Part shown: piece by piece, positions 8,356 to 16,852 of the stretch | How positions within the stretch are numbered: position 1 is the stretch's first letter | Layout: each line of letters begins with the position of its first letter | Assembly (NCBI GenBank): GCA_905182575.1 | Contig: CAJJCA010000013.1 | Location: 1 to 64,000, forward strand | Origin: an uncultured Flavobacteriaceae bacterium | GTDB taxonomy: Bacteria > Bacteroidota > Bacteroidia > Flavobacteriales > Flavobacteriaceae | Direction: 5' to 3' | Length of the DNA stretch: 64,000 bases | Program-made: the position numbers and the translations under genes | Notes under the pieces: model-generated | Databases searched by the model: none | Told to the model about the DNA's origin: nothing | Seen by the model: the letters and a program-made list of their open reading frames with translations, nothing else

Positions 8356-9905
8356 TCATTCAAGAGTGGATTTAATTTTATCACCACTATAAATTCCCGA
8401 AAGATTTTTATCAGAGGATATAATTCTATATTTTAAATTCTCGTCTAATGTAAACCATTCTGGAAATTGATTTATTCTTGGGTAATCTACAGGTAAATTC
8501 AAAATAGTTTTGTGTCTCATTTGATCAAATATCAATTTTCCCTCCCATGCCTCTTTAGTTTTGAGTACAAAATAAATCTCATCACCATTAGGTTCGGCTC
8601 CCAAGTACAAGTTCTCTCTCCATGGTGATAATCGTGCGCCTTGAGTTTTCCATAGTCCGTACATTAAAGCAGTTCGAGCAAAATTACCATCACCATGCCA
8701 TCCCTCAATAATTCCGTCAGGTTTTTGCATACCAAACATAACGTTAATTTCACTGTCAATCCAACTTTGTAAGTATGAATTATTTAACCGATTGAATAAG
8801 TTTATACCACTTTCAATGCTATCAGCATAGCCGTCATGACTTCCCAATAAATTGAGTTTAGCTTTTGGTTCCCAATTATAATTTCTGTACTTAAAGTCAA
8901 GAGCTTTAAAAGGTTTTGACACAGCCTTTTTATATTCATCTTTTTGATCTACAATCCATACCGTATAATAGGCATTGAGAATATAACCCCATGTATCCGA
9001 TATTCTAGAATCAATGAGCTGACCTGTTTTGAGATTAACTGCATTATAAAAAAGACCGTCAGGATTTCGTCCATAAGCTAATATTCGGTCCAAAAACCTG
9101 TAAAGAGATGTTTGATAGTTTAACTTTTTAGGGTGAGAAATATAATGTAGAGTTAAATAAATTTCACTCAGCCCCCCTATAATCTCACATCCATGATCTC
9201 TGAGCTTGAGGTAATCAATTTGTGACAAATCCATATCAATAAGATACTTGTCAGCAATTTTAATTGCCCAATTCAAATATTTTTCTTCTCCAGTCATCCA
9301 ATATACCCGGGATAAAGTTTGTAACATCTCCCCGTTGATTTCCTCTCGTGAAGAGATTTTTGGCCCTGTGATTTCAATTCTTCCATATAAAGATGAAGAT
9401 GAAGCAATTTCTATAGCTAACGATACTGAGTATGGATTATCAGGTTATGTTTCTGGCAGCCAAGAGAGAGCTCAGAAAGTCGCTGAAAAGATTCGCTCTG
9501 GTAATGTTCATGTTAATTTGGAAAAAGAGTAAACATCAGGAAGAACATTCAGTCTTGAAGTTAGTTTTTTTTCCTGATGAAGAATATCTAATAAAGGTCC
9601 ATCAAAAAGCTTCTGATTCAAAAGATAGGCAGTTAAAACCATAAAAGGATAGTTGTCTGCTGCAGCATTAGCAGGGTCCCATAAGTCTATTTTTGAATTA
9701 ATAAGGTTCGAAGGGATCAATCCAGTCTGAGAATCGGTTTTCCTAAGCCATGCGCGGGTAAAGTCTAAGCTTCTTTTAAAGCTTTCATGAGCTAGATCTC
9801 CATTTTCGATGGCTTTATTCACCACTTTAGTGTCAAAAATACTAGTGGTTTCACAAGCTAAAAAAAGAAAAATAAATACTAAATCTTTAAAAAATTATTT
9901 TTCAT
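8356..9905 (-). CDS. Six-hairpin glycosidase-like lipoprotein, interrupted by a foreign fragment
   Basis: The start chosen is ATG at 9905: MKNNFLK, then after a slip in a T-run [10 protein letters not shown], a lipobox. The mature part begins with [19 protein letters not shown] and [16 protein letters not shown] and is cut at about 9518. After a 174-bp piece of aldehyde dehydrogenase on the other strand, it resumes at about 9343 with [19 protein letters not shown] and continues through repeated helical hairpins ([42 protein letters not shown]) to 8356. The repeated aromatic and Gly-Asp hairpins fit an (alpha/alpha)6 carbohydrate-active enzyme or a relative, about 500 aa; the exact family is not recognised. 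As read it would not make a full protein. Confidence 0.55.
9344..9517 (+). pseudogene. Aldehyde dehydrogenase fragment embedded in the glycosidase-like gene
   Basis: Fifty-eight codons on the plus strand read as a C-terminal segment of an [24 protein letters not shown], then [13 protein letters not shown] and IRSGNVHVN. The EIFGPV and YGLSG motifs are diagnostic of the family. Neither the catalytic Cys region nor the C-terminal end is present. It sits exactly where the opposite-strand glycosidase-like gene is broken, and its length is a multiple of three. Confidence 0.8.
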
Positions 9906-9912
9906 TTTTTGT

Positions 9913-9975
9913 TTAAATAAATTGTCCAAAAGAAATCATTGGAACTATCAATAAAAGAAGAATCAGCTTTTTCAT
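9913..9975 (-). pseudogene. Orphan signal peptide (20 codons) downstream of repeat R1
   Basis: ATG at 9975 encodes MKKLILLLLIVPMISFGQFI and then a stop. It is a complete signal peptide and closely resembles the start of the thermonuclease at 51360 (MKKLLLVFLFFPMISFGQ), but no mature protein follows. It begins exactly at the end of repeat R1, so the repeat seems to have served as the promoter region of a gene whose body has been lost. Confidence 0.55.
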
Positions 9976-10090
9976 AGTGTTGGTTATTAAATGTTTAAAT
10001 ATAGGGAATAATTTAAACTAGCCTTATCAGCTACTCTCTTTGTAAATAATCTTCTAAGATATATTACATAATATTTCTTAAACGGACTTT
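9976..10090. repeat. Dispersed intergenic repeat, copy R1
   Basis: Shares the words TAGTGTTGGTTATTA, ATGTTTAAATATA, ATTTAAACTAGCC and ATC-TCTAAGATATATTACA with R4 (50211-50375) and partly with R2 and R5. It contains the inverted pair GTTTAAAT / ATTTAAAC with a short spacer. The plus-strand end of the repeat is shortened compared with R4 and R5. Confidence 0.75.
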
Positions 10091-10130
10091 TAAATATTGA
10101 TATATTTGGTTAAATTTTCAATTAATTTAA

Positions 10131-10306
10131 ATGAAAAAATCAAATCATATTTTATTAATTTTTTTCATTTTAACACTCTTTTTTTCTTGTATGCAGGACT
10201 TACAAATAATGAGATACAAAATAAAGAGATACCCGAGATTGAATTAATTGATCCTAAATTTAATAATAATGATGGGTCAGATAAAAACCCAAAAAATCCA
10301 ACGTAA
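10131..10306 (+). CDS. Small lipoprotein, one frame break
   Basis: ATG at 10131 gives MKKSNHILLIFFILTLFFSC, a clear lipoprotein signal with a terminal Cys, then slips frame near 10195 into LTNNEIQNKEIPEIELIDPKF and an Asp/Asn/Lys/Pro-rich tail ending at 10306. About 58 aa in total. No family is recognised. It lies 70 bp upstream of the PorP/SprF-like fragment on the same strand; small lipoproteins in that position are common but prove nothing. Confidence 0.45.
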
Positions 10307-10376
10307 AACTCTCAATTCAATACCCCAACCCCTTCAAAACAAATCTATTTTACTTTTGGGGATGTGCTGGTGAAAT

Positions 10377-10808
10377 GTGTATATAATCCAATTCCTCAAT
10401 CAACCGCATAGGCCAAAGTTTTATTTATCGGCCTCAATCCCAAATGTTCTTAACCCGGCGAAGTTTGTGGATGAGGATACTTTTATAGGATCAGAAAAGC
10501 CGGTGACTTACTTACTGGCAGGAACGTCGATCAATACAGGAGTGTTTGGATCAAAAATGAAACCATTTATCAGCACCAAGCTTATCCCAGATGGAGAGAA
10601 TCAAACCCATATGGGAGGAACTTTTGATTTTAAAGATACCATAGAAATTGGAGGCGGGTATAAGAGCACAGGTTATGCTAATGTACTTCTGATTGTGAAA
10701 ACCAAGTTTGGACTCACAGCAGCTTATGCCTATGACTTTGGAACGCCCAGTGGATCTGCGGCAATCACCACAAACGGATCAGAAATCTTTTTGAAGTTTA
10801 AGTTTTAA
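10377..10808 (+). pseudogene. C-terminal part of a PorP/SprF-family outer-membrane protein
   Basis: 143 codons without a convincing start read like the last half of a PorP/SprF barrel (type IX secretion-associated, usually about 300 aa). They include a KFYLSASIPN strand, KMKPFISTKLIP, the EIGGGYKSTGYANVLLIV strand, LTAAYAYDFGTPSG and the family-typical end GSEIFLKFKF. The first half is missing; upstream is a short Pro-rich coding-like piece in another frame. PorP/SprF genes are usually paired with large surface proteins, none of which is present here. Confidence 0.65.
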
Positions 10809-11731
10809 TATCCAGGCAGATCATCTAATTTAAGCAAAACCACACTCTAAGGATTCTATCAGTCATATAGCTCTAAACCACCTATTTTACTAGGGATAGC
10901 TGGGTTCTAATTACCTACTTTTATTTGGGGGTTAAAACCAGTGGGCAGGGGTAAACCCGCGTCTCAGAGTCTCTTGATTGATTCAATCTTTCGGGTTATG
11001 CTGACGGCATGCACGGCATGGTCTTTCCCCATAATCTATGTTTGGTATACTACTATTATTTCTACCTACTTTTAGCTAATACGGCGTGCCTTGGTTGCCG
11101 TTATTAAATCTCCACTTAAGTTTATAATGTCTAACTCCGTTTAGAGGCTTTAATCTTTATTTCTTGTCCTTCAGGCGCTAATAATTTTAATAAGATCCGA
11201 CCTTATTATTTGATTAAATATAAAATATCAAAAAATACATATGAGGGATGTCTAAGCGATCAGAATTCATTTTACATTCTTTTTTGGAGGTTTATCGTGT
11301 TTCTTTTGAACTATTGAACGCAAAAAAAAAAAAAATAGATAAATAATTATTCAAAAAAAAAAAACTAAAAAATTTGTGCATTATTTCCCAATAATATAAA
11401 AACAGTTAACCGCTAAAATATTCTAAACCTTTTTTTTTAAAATTATAATCATTGCTAGTCGATAATGTTTCTGCAGTAAAGCAGAATAGGATTTGAATAT
11501 TTTTTAACAAAATATTGGCAAATAAATGTCTTGTTGAAATTTTAATATTAACATAAATGTAAAATATTAAGATTAATCCTATTTTTTTTATATTATTCTT
11601 AATTAAAACGTGATATTATTAATAATAATTTAAAAAATTTGCTTTATGAAATAATAATATAAAATTGAATTTATAGTTTTGTTAACTTTTATTTAACTAA
11701 AAATTAACGTTTAACTTAACCCTTAATTAAT
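10809..11731. other. Long intergenic region upstream of susC, no gene seen
   Basis: No ORF of weight on either strand. The first 350 bases are less AT-rich and contain local inverted words (GGGTTAAAACC, GGGGTAAACCC, GGCATGCACGGCATGG); I recognise no known RNA in them. The last 500 bases are very AT-rich with long A and T runs and lead into susC, so the susC promoter and leader should lie there, but I cannot fix a -7 box. Confidence 0.4.
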
Positions 11732-14700
11732 ATGTATAAAATAAAATTATTGTGTGTATTTGGATTACTGTTTTCTCAGGTAATGATCGCACAATTAAAA
11801 ACAGTAACTGGAGTAATTACTGATGAAAGTGGAGCTCCTCTTCCAGGAGCAACAGTTGTCAATCTAAAAACGTCAAATGGAGTGTCTTCAGATTTTGACG
11901 GAAATTTCAGTATTGAATCCTCAGTAGGAGAAACTATAACCATCAGCTATGTAGGTTATACAGATCAAACAATTCAGATTGGTGAAGAAAATTCTTATAA
12001 CATCTTGCTTGTTAGTAACAATAAGCTTGACGAAGTTGTGGTTACTTCTCTTGGTATAACTAGAGATAAAAAATCACTTGGTTATGCCGTTCAAGAGCTT
12101 AGTGGGGAAGACTTCCAAGACGTGAAAGCATTAAATCCAATAGAATCTTTGAGTGGTGAAATTGCTGGTCTTGACATTCAATCATATAATACTATGGGAG
12201 GTTCAGCTAATGTTATTGTACGTGGATACTCTTCACTTACAGGTTCGAATCAAGCGCTTTTTGTGATCGACGGAACACCAATTAGTAACTCTACTCCAAA
12301 TACAGGTGACATGAAGTCTGGTGGAGGTGGGTTCGATTATGGAAATGCCGCAATGGATATAAATCCTGAGGATGTTGCATCAGTTTCCGTTCTTAAGGGT
12401 GCTGCAGCAACAGCACTTTATGGATCAAGAGCTGCGAATGGTGTTATATTAATTACAACAAAAAAAGGAAGTAAGAAATCTGGACTTGGCGTAACAATTA
12501 ATTCTCAAATACTTTTTGGATCAGTTGATAAAAGTACATATCCAGAATATCAGTATGAATATGGTCAAGGTTACGGAGGTCAAACTGATGGAGGTGACGG
12601 TTACTGGTTGTCTAAATGGAATGGAAGTAGTGCTGTAAACACAACTGATGATGCTTCATTTGGACCCAAACTAAATGGTAAAATGGTTTATAAGTCATAT
12701 AATATGATTCCTGAGTTAACTGCACTTTATGGTAAATTGTCTCCAGATAATCCTGGCGAACCAGCAGGTGCACCTTTAAGTTTTTTTAACACTCAAGTAA
12801 TAGCCACTAATTCTGTGTCAATTGAAAATGCTGATGAAAATGGTAGTTTTAGATTAAATTACTCCAATACAAATATTTCGGGTATTTTACCTAATTCATC
12901 TATTGATAGAAATGCTATTACTTTCTCTGGATCTAGAAAACTAAGTGACAACTTCACTACATCTGCAAATATAACTTACACGAAGACAGATGCTGTAGGT
13001 AGATATGGTACAGGATACGATGGCCGAAACGTAAACCAAGGTTTTAGACAATGGTACGGAACGACTGTGGATTTAGAAATGGAAAAATATGTGTATGAGC
13101 AAACAGGAAAGAACTATTCGTGGAATATGTTTGGTATGGATACGTCTGGCACAGATCCAAATACAAAAAACCATTATTTCAATAATCCATATTGGATGAG
13201 AGATAAAATGGCTAACTCAGATACTAGAAATAGATATTTTGGAAATGTGACTTTAGATTACAAAATAAATGACGATTTGAAGGTGTTAGGTCGTCTTGGA
13301 TTTGATCAATTTGATTTTACTAAAGAAGAAAGAATAGATGTTGGTGCTGTCGATCCTGCAGAATACTATGCAAGCCACAGGACTGTTTCTGAAAGAAACT
13401 TTGATTTAATAGTATCATATACTAAAAGTATTACTGATAAAATAAATATAGATGCAAATATTGGAGGGAACCTTAGAGTTAATCAATGGGACTATATGAC
13501 AGCTCAAACTAACGGAGGTTTAAATATCCCTGGTTTGTTTGCATTAAATAATTCATCAGGACCAATAACATCAGGAGATGTTTCAAATTATGATGCAACT
13601 AAAAAAGTTGATGGAGTTTTTGCACGAGTTAGTGCTGGATTTGATGAAACATATTATATAGAAACTACTTTCAGGTCTGATAGATCATCGTCATTACCAA
13701 TTAATAATAATAGGTTTAACTATTCATCTATCTCAGGTAGCGCAATCATTTCAAATTTGATTGACAACAGTAACATCGATTTTGCGAAAGTTAGAGCAAA
13801 TTATGCGGAAGTTGGAGCTGACACTAGTCCATATAATGTTTTTTCTTCATATAACTTAGTTGCTGGTTTTGGAGGTCAACCTCTAGCTACAAATCCATCA
13901 ACTTTTAATAATCCAAATTTAAAAGCTGAATCAACAAAAGAAACGGAAATAGGCTTAGAATTAGACTTGTTTAATAGACGTGTTGGTTTAGATTTCTCTT
14001 ATTATAATAGAACTACTGAAGATCTAATCACCCCCTTAGAAGTATCAAAGGCTACGGGTGGTTCAGCTCTATTTGTTAATGCAGGGGCAATTGAAAACAA
14101 AGGTTTTGAGATGGTTTTGAATTTAAATCCATATAGATCAGCTGATTTTAATTGGGACATCACTGCAAACTGGTCCACTTACACTTCAAAGGTTACAGAC
14201 CTGGGTCAAGATAGTAATGGAACTGATATAGAATATTTAGCTTTAGGAAGTTTCCAAGGAGGAGTATCCCTTGGTGCAAAAAAAGGAGAAGAGTATGGAA
14301 TCCTTAGAGGTAGAAATTTTATATATCATGAAAATGGACAAAAACTAAAAAGAAGCAACGGAGCTTACCAAAGAACAACATCAAACACAGAGGTCCTTGG
14401 ATCCATAATTCCTGATTGGACAGGTGGTATCAAGAATTCGTTTAATTACAAAGACATTAATTTAAGTTTTTTAATTGATATACAAAAAGGAGGAGATGTT
14501 TTCTCACTTGATCAGAGATATGCTTCATTGACGGGAATCTTAAAAGAATCTGCAAGATTAAATGATAAAGGGAATCTAATAAGAGAAGCCGTTGCAGATG
14601 GTGGTGGAGTAAATATGCCCGGAGTTAATGAAGATGGATCGGTAAATAATGTATATGGGGAGGCAAACTCATATTTAACGGTTGAAGGCTATGTTTACAT

Positions 14701-14968
14701 GCCTGAAGCTGCATTTGTATATGATGCTTCATTCGTTAAATTGCGTGAAATTAAATTGGGGTATAAGTTAAATGACAATTTAATTAATAGTACTCCGTTT
14801 GAATCAGCAAGCATATCCATTGTAGGAAGAAATCTTTGGATAATCAGTAGTAATGTTCCTTATTCTGATCCAGAAGCAGGTATTTCTGCAGGAAATGTTC
14901 AGGGAAATCAATCAGGAGCATATCCCAGTATCAAAGAAATAGGTGTAAGTCTCAATCTTCAATTTTAA
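11732..14968 (+). CDS. SusC/RagA-family TonB-linked outer-membrane transporter
   Basis: A full-length 1078-aa SusC-like protein that would import oligosaccharides or peptides across the outer membrane with its SusD partner and TonB energy. It has a signal peptide ending near residue 21 (VMIAQ) and a carboxypeptidase-regulatory-like domain at about 22-105 (VTGVITDESGAPLPGATV, SDFDGNFSI, DEVVVT). The plug follows, with the RGYSSLTGSNQALFVIDG and LKGAAATALYGSRAANG hallmarks, then a long barrel ending in the aromatic C-terminus IGVSLNLQF. It is one of the few long genes here without a frame break. susD follows after 26 bp. There is no linked glycoside hydrolase, so the substrate is open. Confidence 0.95.
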   Translation: MYKIKLLCVFGLLFSQVMIAQLKTVTGVITDESGAPLPGATVVNLKTSNGVSSDFDGNFSIESSVGETITISYVGYTDQTIQIGEENSYNILLVSNNKLDEVVVTSLGITRDKKSLGYAVQELSGEDFQDVKALNPIESLSGEIAGLDIQSYNTMGGSANVIVRGYSSLTGSNQALFVIDGTPISNSTPNTGDMKSGGGGFDYGNAAMDINPEDVASVSVLKGAAATALYGSRAANGVILITTKKGSKKSGLGVTINSQILFGSVDKSTYPEYQYEYGQGYGGQTDGGDGYWLSKWNGSSAVNTTDDASFGPKLNGKMVYKSYNMIPELTALYGKLSPDNPGEPAGAPLSFFNTQVIATNSVSIENADENGSFRLNYSNTNISGILPNSSIDRNAITFSGSRKLSDNFTTSANITYTKTDAVGRYGTGYDGRNVNQGFRQWYGTTVDLEMEKYVYEQTGKNYSWNMFGMDTSGTDPNTKNHYFNNPYWMRDKMANSDTRNRYFGNVTLDYKINDDLKVLGRLGFDQFDFTKEERIDVGAVDPAEYYASHRTVSERNFDLIVSYTKSITDKINIDANIGGNLRVNQWDYMTAQTNGGLNIPGLFALNNSSGPITSGDVSNYDATKKVDGVFARVSAGFDETYYIETTFRSDRSSSLPINNNRFNYSSISGSAIISNLIDNSNIDFAKVRANYAEVGADTSPYNVFSSYNLVAGFGGQPLATNPSTFNNPNLKAESTKETEIGLELDLFNRRVGLDFSYYNRTTEDLITPLEVSKATGGSALFVNAGAIENKGFEMVLNLNPYRSADFNWDITANWSTYTSKVTDLGQDSNGTDIEYLALGSFQGGVSLGAKKGEEYGILRGRNFIYHENGQKLKRSNGAYQRTTSNTEVLGSIIPDWTGGIKNSFNYKDINLSFLIDIQKGGDVFSLDQRYASLTGILKESARLNDKGNLIREAVADGGGVNMPGVNEDGSVNNVYGEANSYLTVEGYVYMPEAAFVYDASFVKLREIKLGYKLNDNLINSTPFESASISIVGRNLWIISSNVPYSDPEAGISAGNVQGNQSGAYPSIKEIGVSLNLQF

Positions 14969-14994
14969 TCTTTAATCATTTAATTTTTTTAAAA

Positions 14995-16428
14995 ATGAAA
15001 AAATATAATTTAATTTATTTACTAACTACTCTGGTTGTATTAGGATGTTCTCCAGATGCTGACTATGAAAGTCTTAATAAGGATCCAAATAATCCTGCTG
15101 ATGTTAGCGCTGAATCTCTTTTCACATCTTCTTTAAAAAATCTGATGGATGAAGTTAATGATATAGACTACAGAGATGCGCCCTTTATGTTGTTAGCTCA
15201 ATATGCTCAACAAACAACTTATACTGATGAATCGCAATACGACATTGTAAACAGAGGTATTTCATCTGCTATATTTTCAACTATTTACATGAATGTATTG
15301 TATGACCTTGCAGACGCTAAGTCTAAAGTGACCGGTGACCCCTTTAAAGCGGCTCAGGCTGAAGTACTTTCAATCTATGCTTGGCAGTATTTAGTTGATA
15401 ACTTTGGAGACATACCTTATTCTGAAGCATTAAATATTGTTGGAGAAAATCAATCTATAGCTCCAAAATATGATGACGCTGCGACTATTTATGATGACTT
15501 AGTTAAACGAGCTGTTTCCGCTAGTGCAGTACTTGCTGGAAGTGACGGATTCGGATTTATAGGTGCTGATCTAATTGGTAATGGAAACAGAGCTTCTTGG
15601 AGTAAGTTTGCAAATTCATTAATTGTCAAATTAGGTGTAAGAGTTCCTGGAGATAAATATAAAAGTGAAGTAGAAGCTGCTTTTAGTAAATCTTTATCAA
15701 GCGTAGCTGATAACATAACAATGGCCTATCAGGGATCTAAACCTAATACACATCCATCATGGCCAGAATTGGTAGAATCTGGAAGAAATGATTATGTAGT
15801 AGGAAAAACAATTGTTGATCTGTTAACTTCAACTGATCACGAAGATCCCAGACAAGATGTATTTTTTGACCCTAAAAGTAAGATGGATAACAAGTATGTT
15901 GGAGGGGTTATAGGTCAAAAAAGTGGATGGTCAACTCATTCAAAACTTGGAACAATATATTTTGATCCAACATATAGAGGAGTATTAATAGACTATACTG
16001 AAATTTGTTTTTATCTCGCTGACGCTGCCGCAAGGGGCTGGAATGTGGGCGGAACAGCTGCCACACATTATTCAAATGGAATTAAGGCAAGTTTTGAAGA
16101 TATGGGCTTAGCAGCAACTCAAGCCAACACTTACATAGCTAAGCCCAAAGTTGCTTATACTACTGCAACTGGTTCAGATGATGAAAAAATAGGAAGACAA
16201 CTTTGGGTTTCAATGTTCAATAGAGGTTTCGAAGGTTGGACTGCATTTAGACGATATGGAGGCGCTCCTCTTGTGCCGTCTAAGTTAGGTGAGGGAGACT
16301 TTAAGCAGGTGCCAAGAAGATTAACATACCCTGTAAGTGAGGCAACTCAAAATTCAAAAAATTATAATTCAGCCTCCTCAGCTATTGGGGGTGATTTACA
16401 GAAAACAAAAGTTTTTTGGGATAAATGA
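14995..16428 (+). CDS. SusD/RagB-family nutrient-binding lipoprotein
   Basis: 477 aa with a lipoprotein signal (TTLVVLGCS, Cys at residue 18) and the SusD-like start LNKDPNNPADVSAESLF. It has a tetratricopeptide-like helical body (AEVLSIYAWQYLVDNFGDIPY, DAATIYDDLVKRAV) and a C-terminal RRLTYPVSE motif typical of the SusD-like_2 branch. It caps the SusC transporter encoded directly upstream. A hairpin terminator follows the stop within 12 bases, so susC-susD form one transcription unit without enzyme genes. Confidence 0.93.
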   Translation: MKKYNLIYLLTTLVVLGCSPDADYESLNKDPNNPADVSAESLFTSSLKNLMDEVNDIDYRDAPFMLLAQYAQQTTYTDESQYDIVNRGISSAIFSTIYMNVLYDLADAKSKVTGDPFKAAQAEVLSIYAWQYLVDNFGDIPYSEALNIVGENQSIAPKYDDAATIYDDLVKRAVSASAVLAGSDGFGFIGADLIGNGNRASWSKFANSLIVKLGVRVPGDKYKSEVEAAFSKSLSSVADNITMAYQGSKPNTHPSWPELVESGRNDYVVGKTIVDLLTSTDHEDPRQDVFFDPKSKMDNKYVGGVIGQKSGWSTHSKLGTIYFDPTYRGVLIDYTEICFYLADAAARGWNVGGTAATHYSNGIKASFEDMGLAATQANTYIAKPKVAYTTATGSDDEKIGRQLWVSMFNRGFEGWTAFRRYGGAPLVPSKLGEGDFKQVPRRLTYPVSEATQNSKNYNSASSAIGGDLQKTKVFWDK

Positions 16429-16440
16429 TGTTATTTTAAC

Positions 16441-16470
16441 AAAAAAAATCACCTATCGGTGATTTTTTTT
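16441..16470 (+). terminator. Rho-independent terminator after first susCD pair
   Basis: A-run plus ATCACC, loop TATC, GGTGAT plus an eight-T run. The stem is perfect and extends through the A/T tracts, so it could stop transcription from both sides. Confidence 0.9.
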
Positions 16471-16852
16471 TGTTTTAAATTTAAAAATAAAAGCAACCCT
16501 AATTTTATAAAATAGCATGGTATTTCAACTACTTTTTTATTCAATAACAATAATCCTGTAGGTCAAAAGATGAGCATTGATATTATTTGCATGCTTAACT
16601 TTTAGTTAATTTTAAACAAAATAAATTGTGTTGGAATCAAAATAATAAATAGTTATTTATATGGCTAGGATCTATCCAGCTACTCTCATTAAAGCTTATG
16701 TTTGTTGGTGAATTTATTTATAATAGAGTTTGTAGGTTCTGGAAGTACTCCATGTTAGTCTGTCTGTACTATACTTTTAAAAAAACAAGTTGTCAAAAAA
16801 CTCCCACTCCTTATTTTTTACATAATTTTGAAGTGTATTAATTACTGTAAAT
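16471..16852. other. Intergenic region upstream of second susC
   Basis: No ORF seen. AT-rich; the piece around 16665-16700 (CTAGGATCTATCCAGCTACTCTC) weakly resembles the core of the dispersed repeat (CTAGCCTTATCAGCTACTCTC in R1), so a decayed copy may be present. No clear promoter box. Confidence 0.35.

Noticed and set aside
10377-10808. Complete PorP/SprF gene
   Set aside because: Only the last half of the family is present, with no signal peptide or start.
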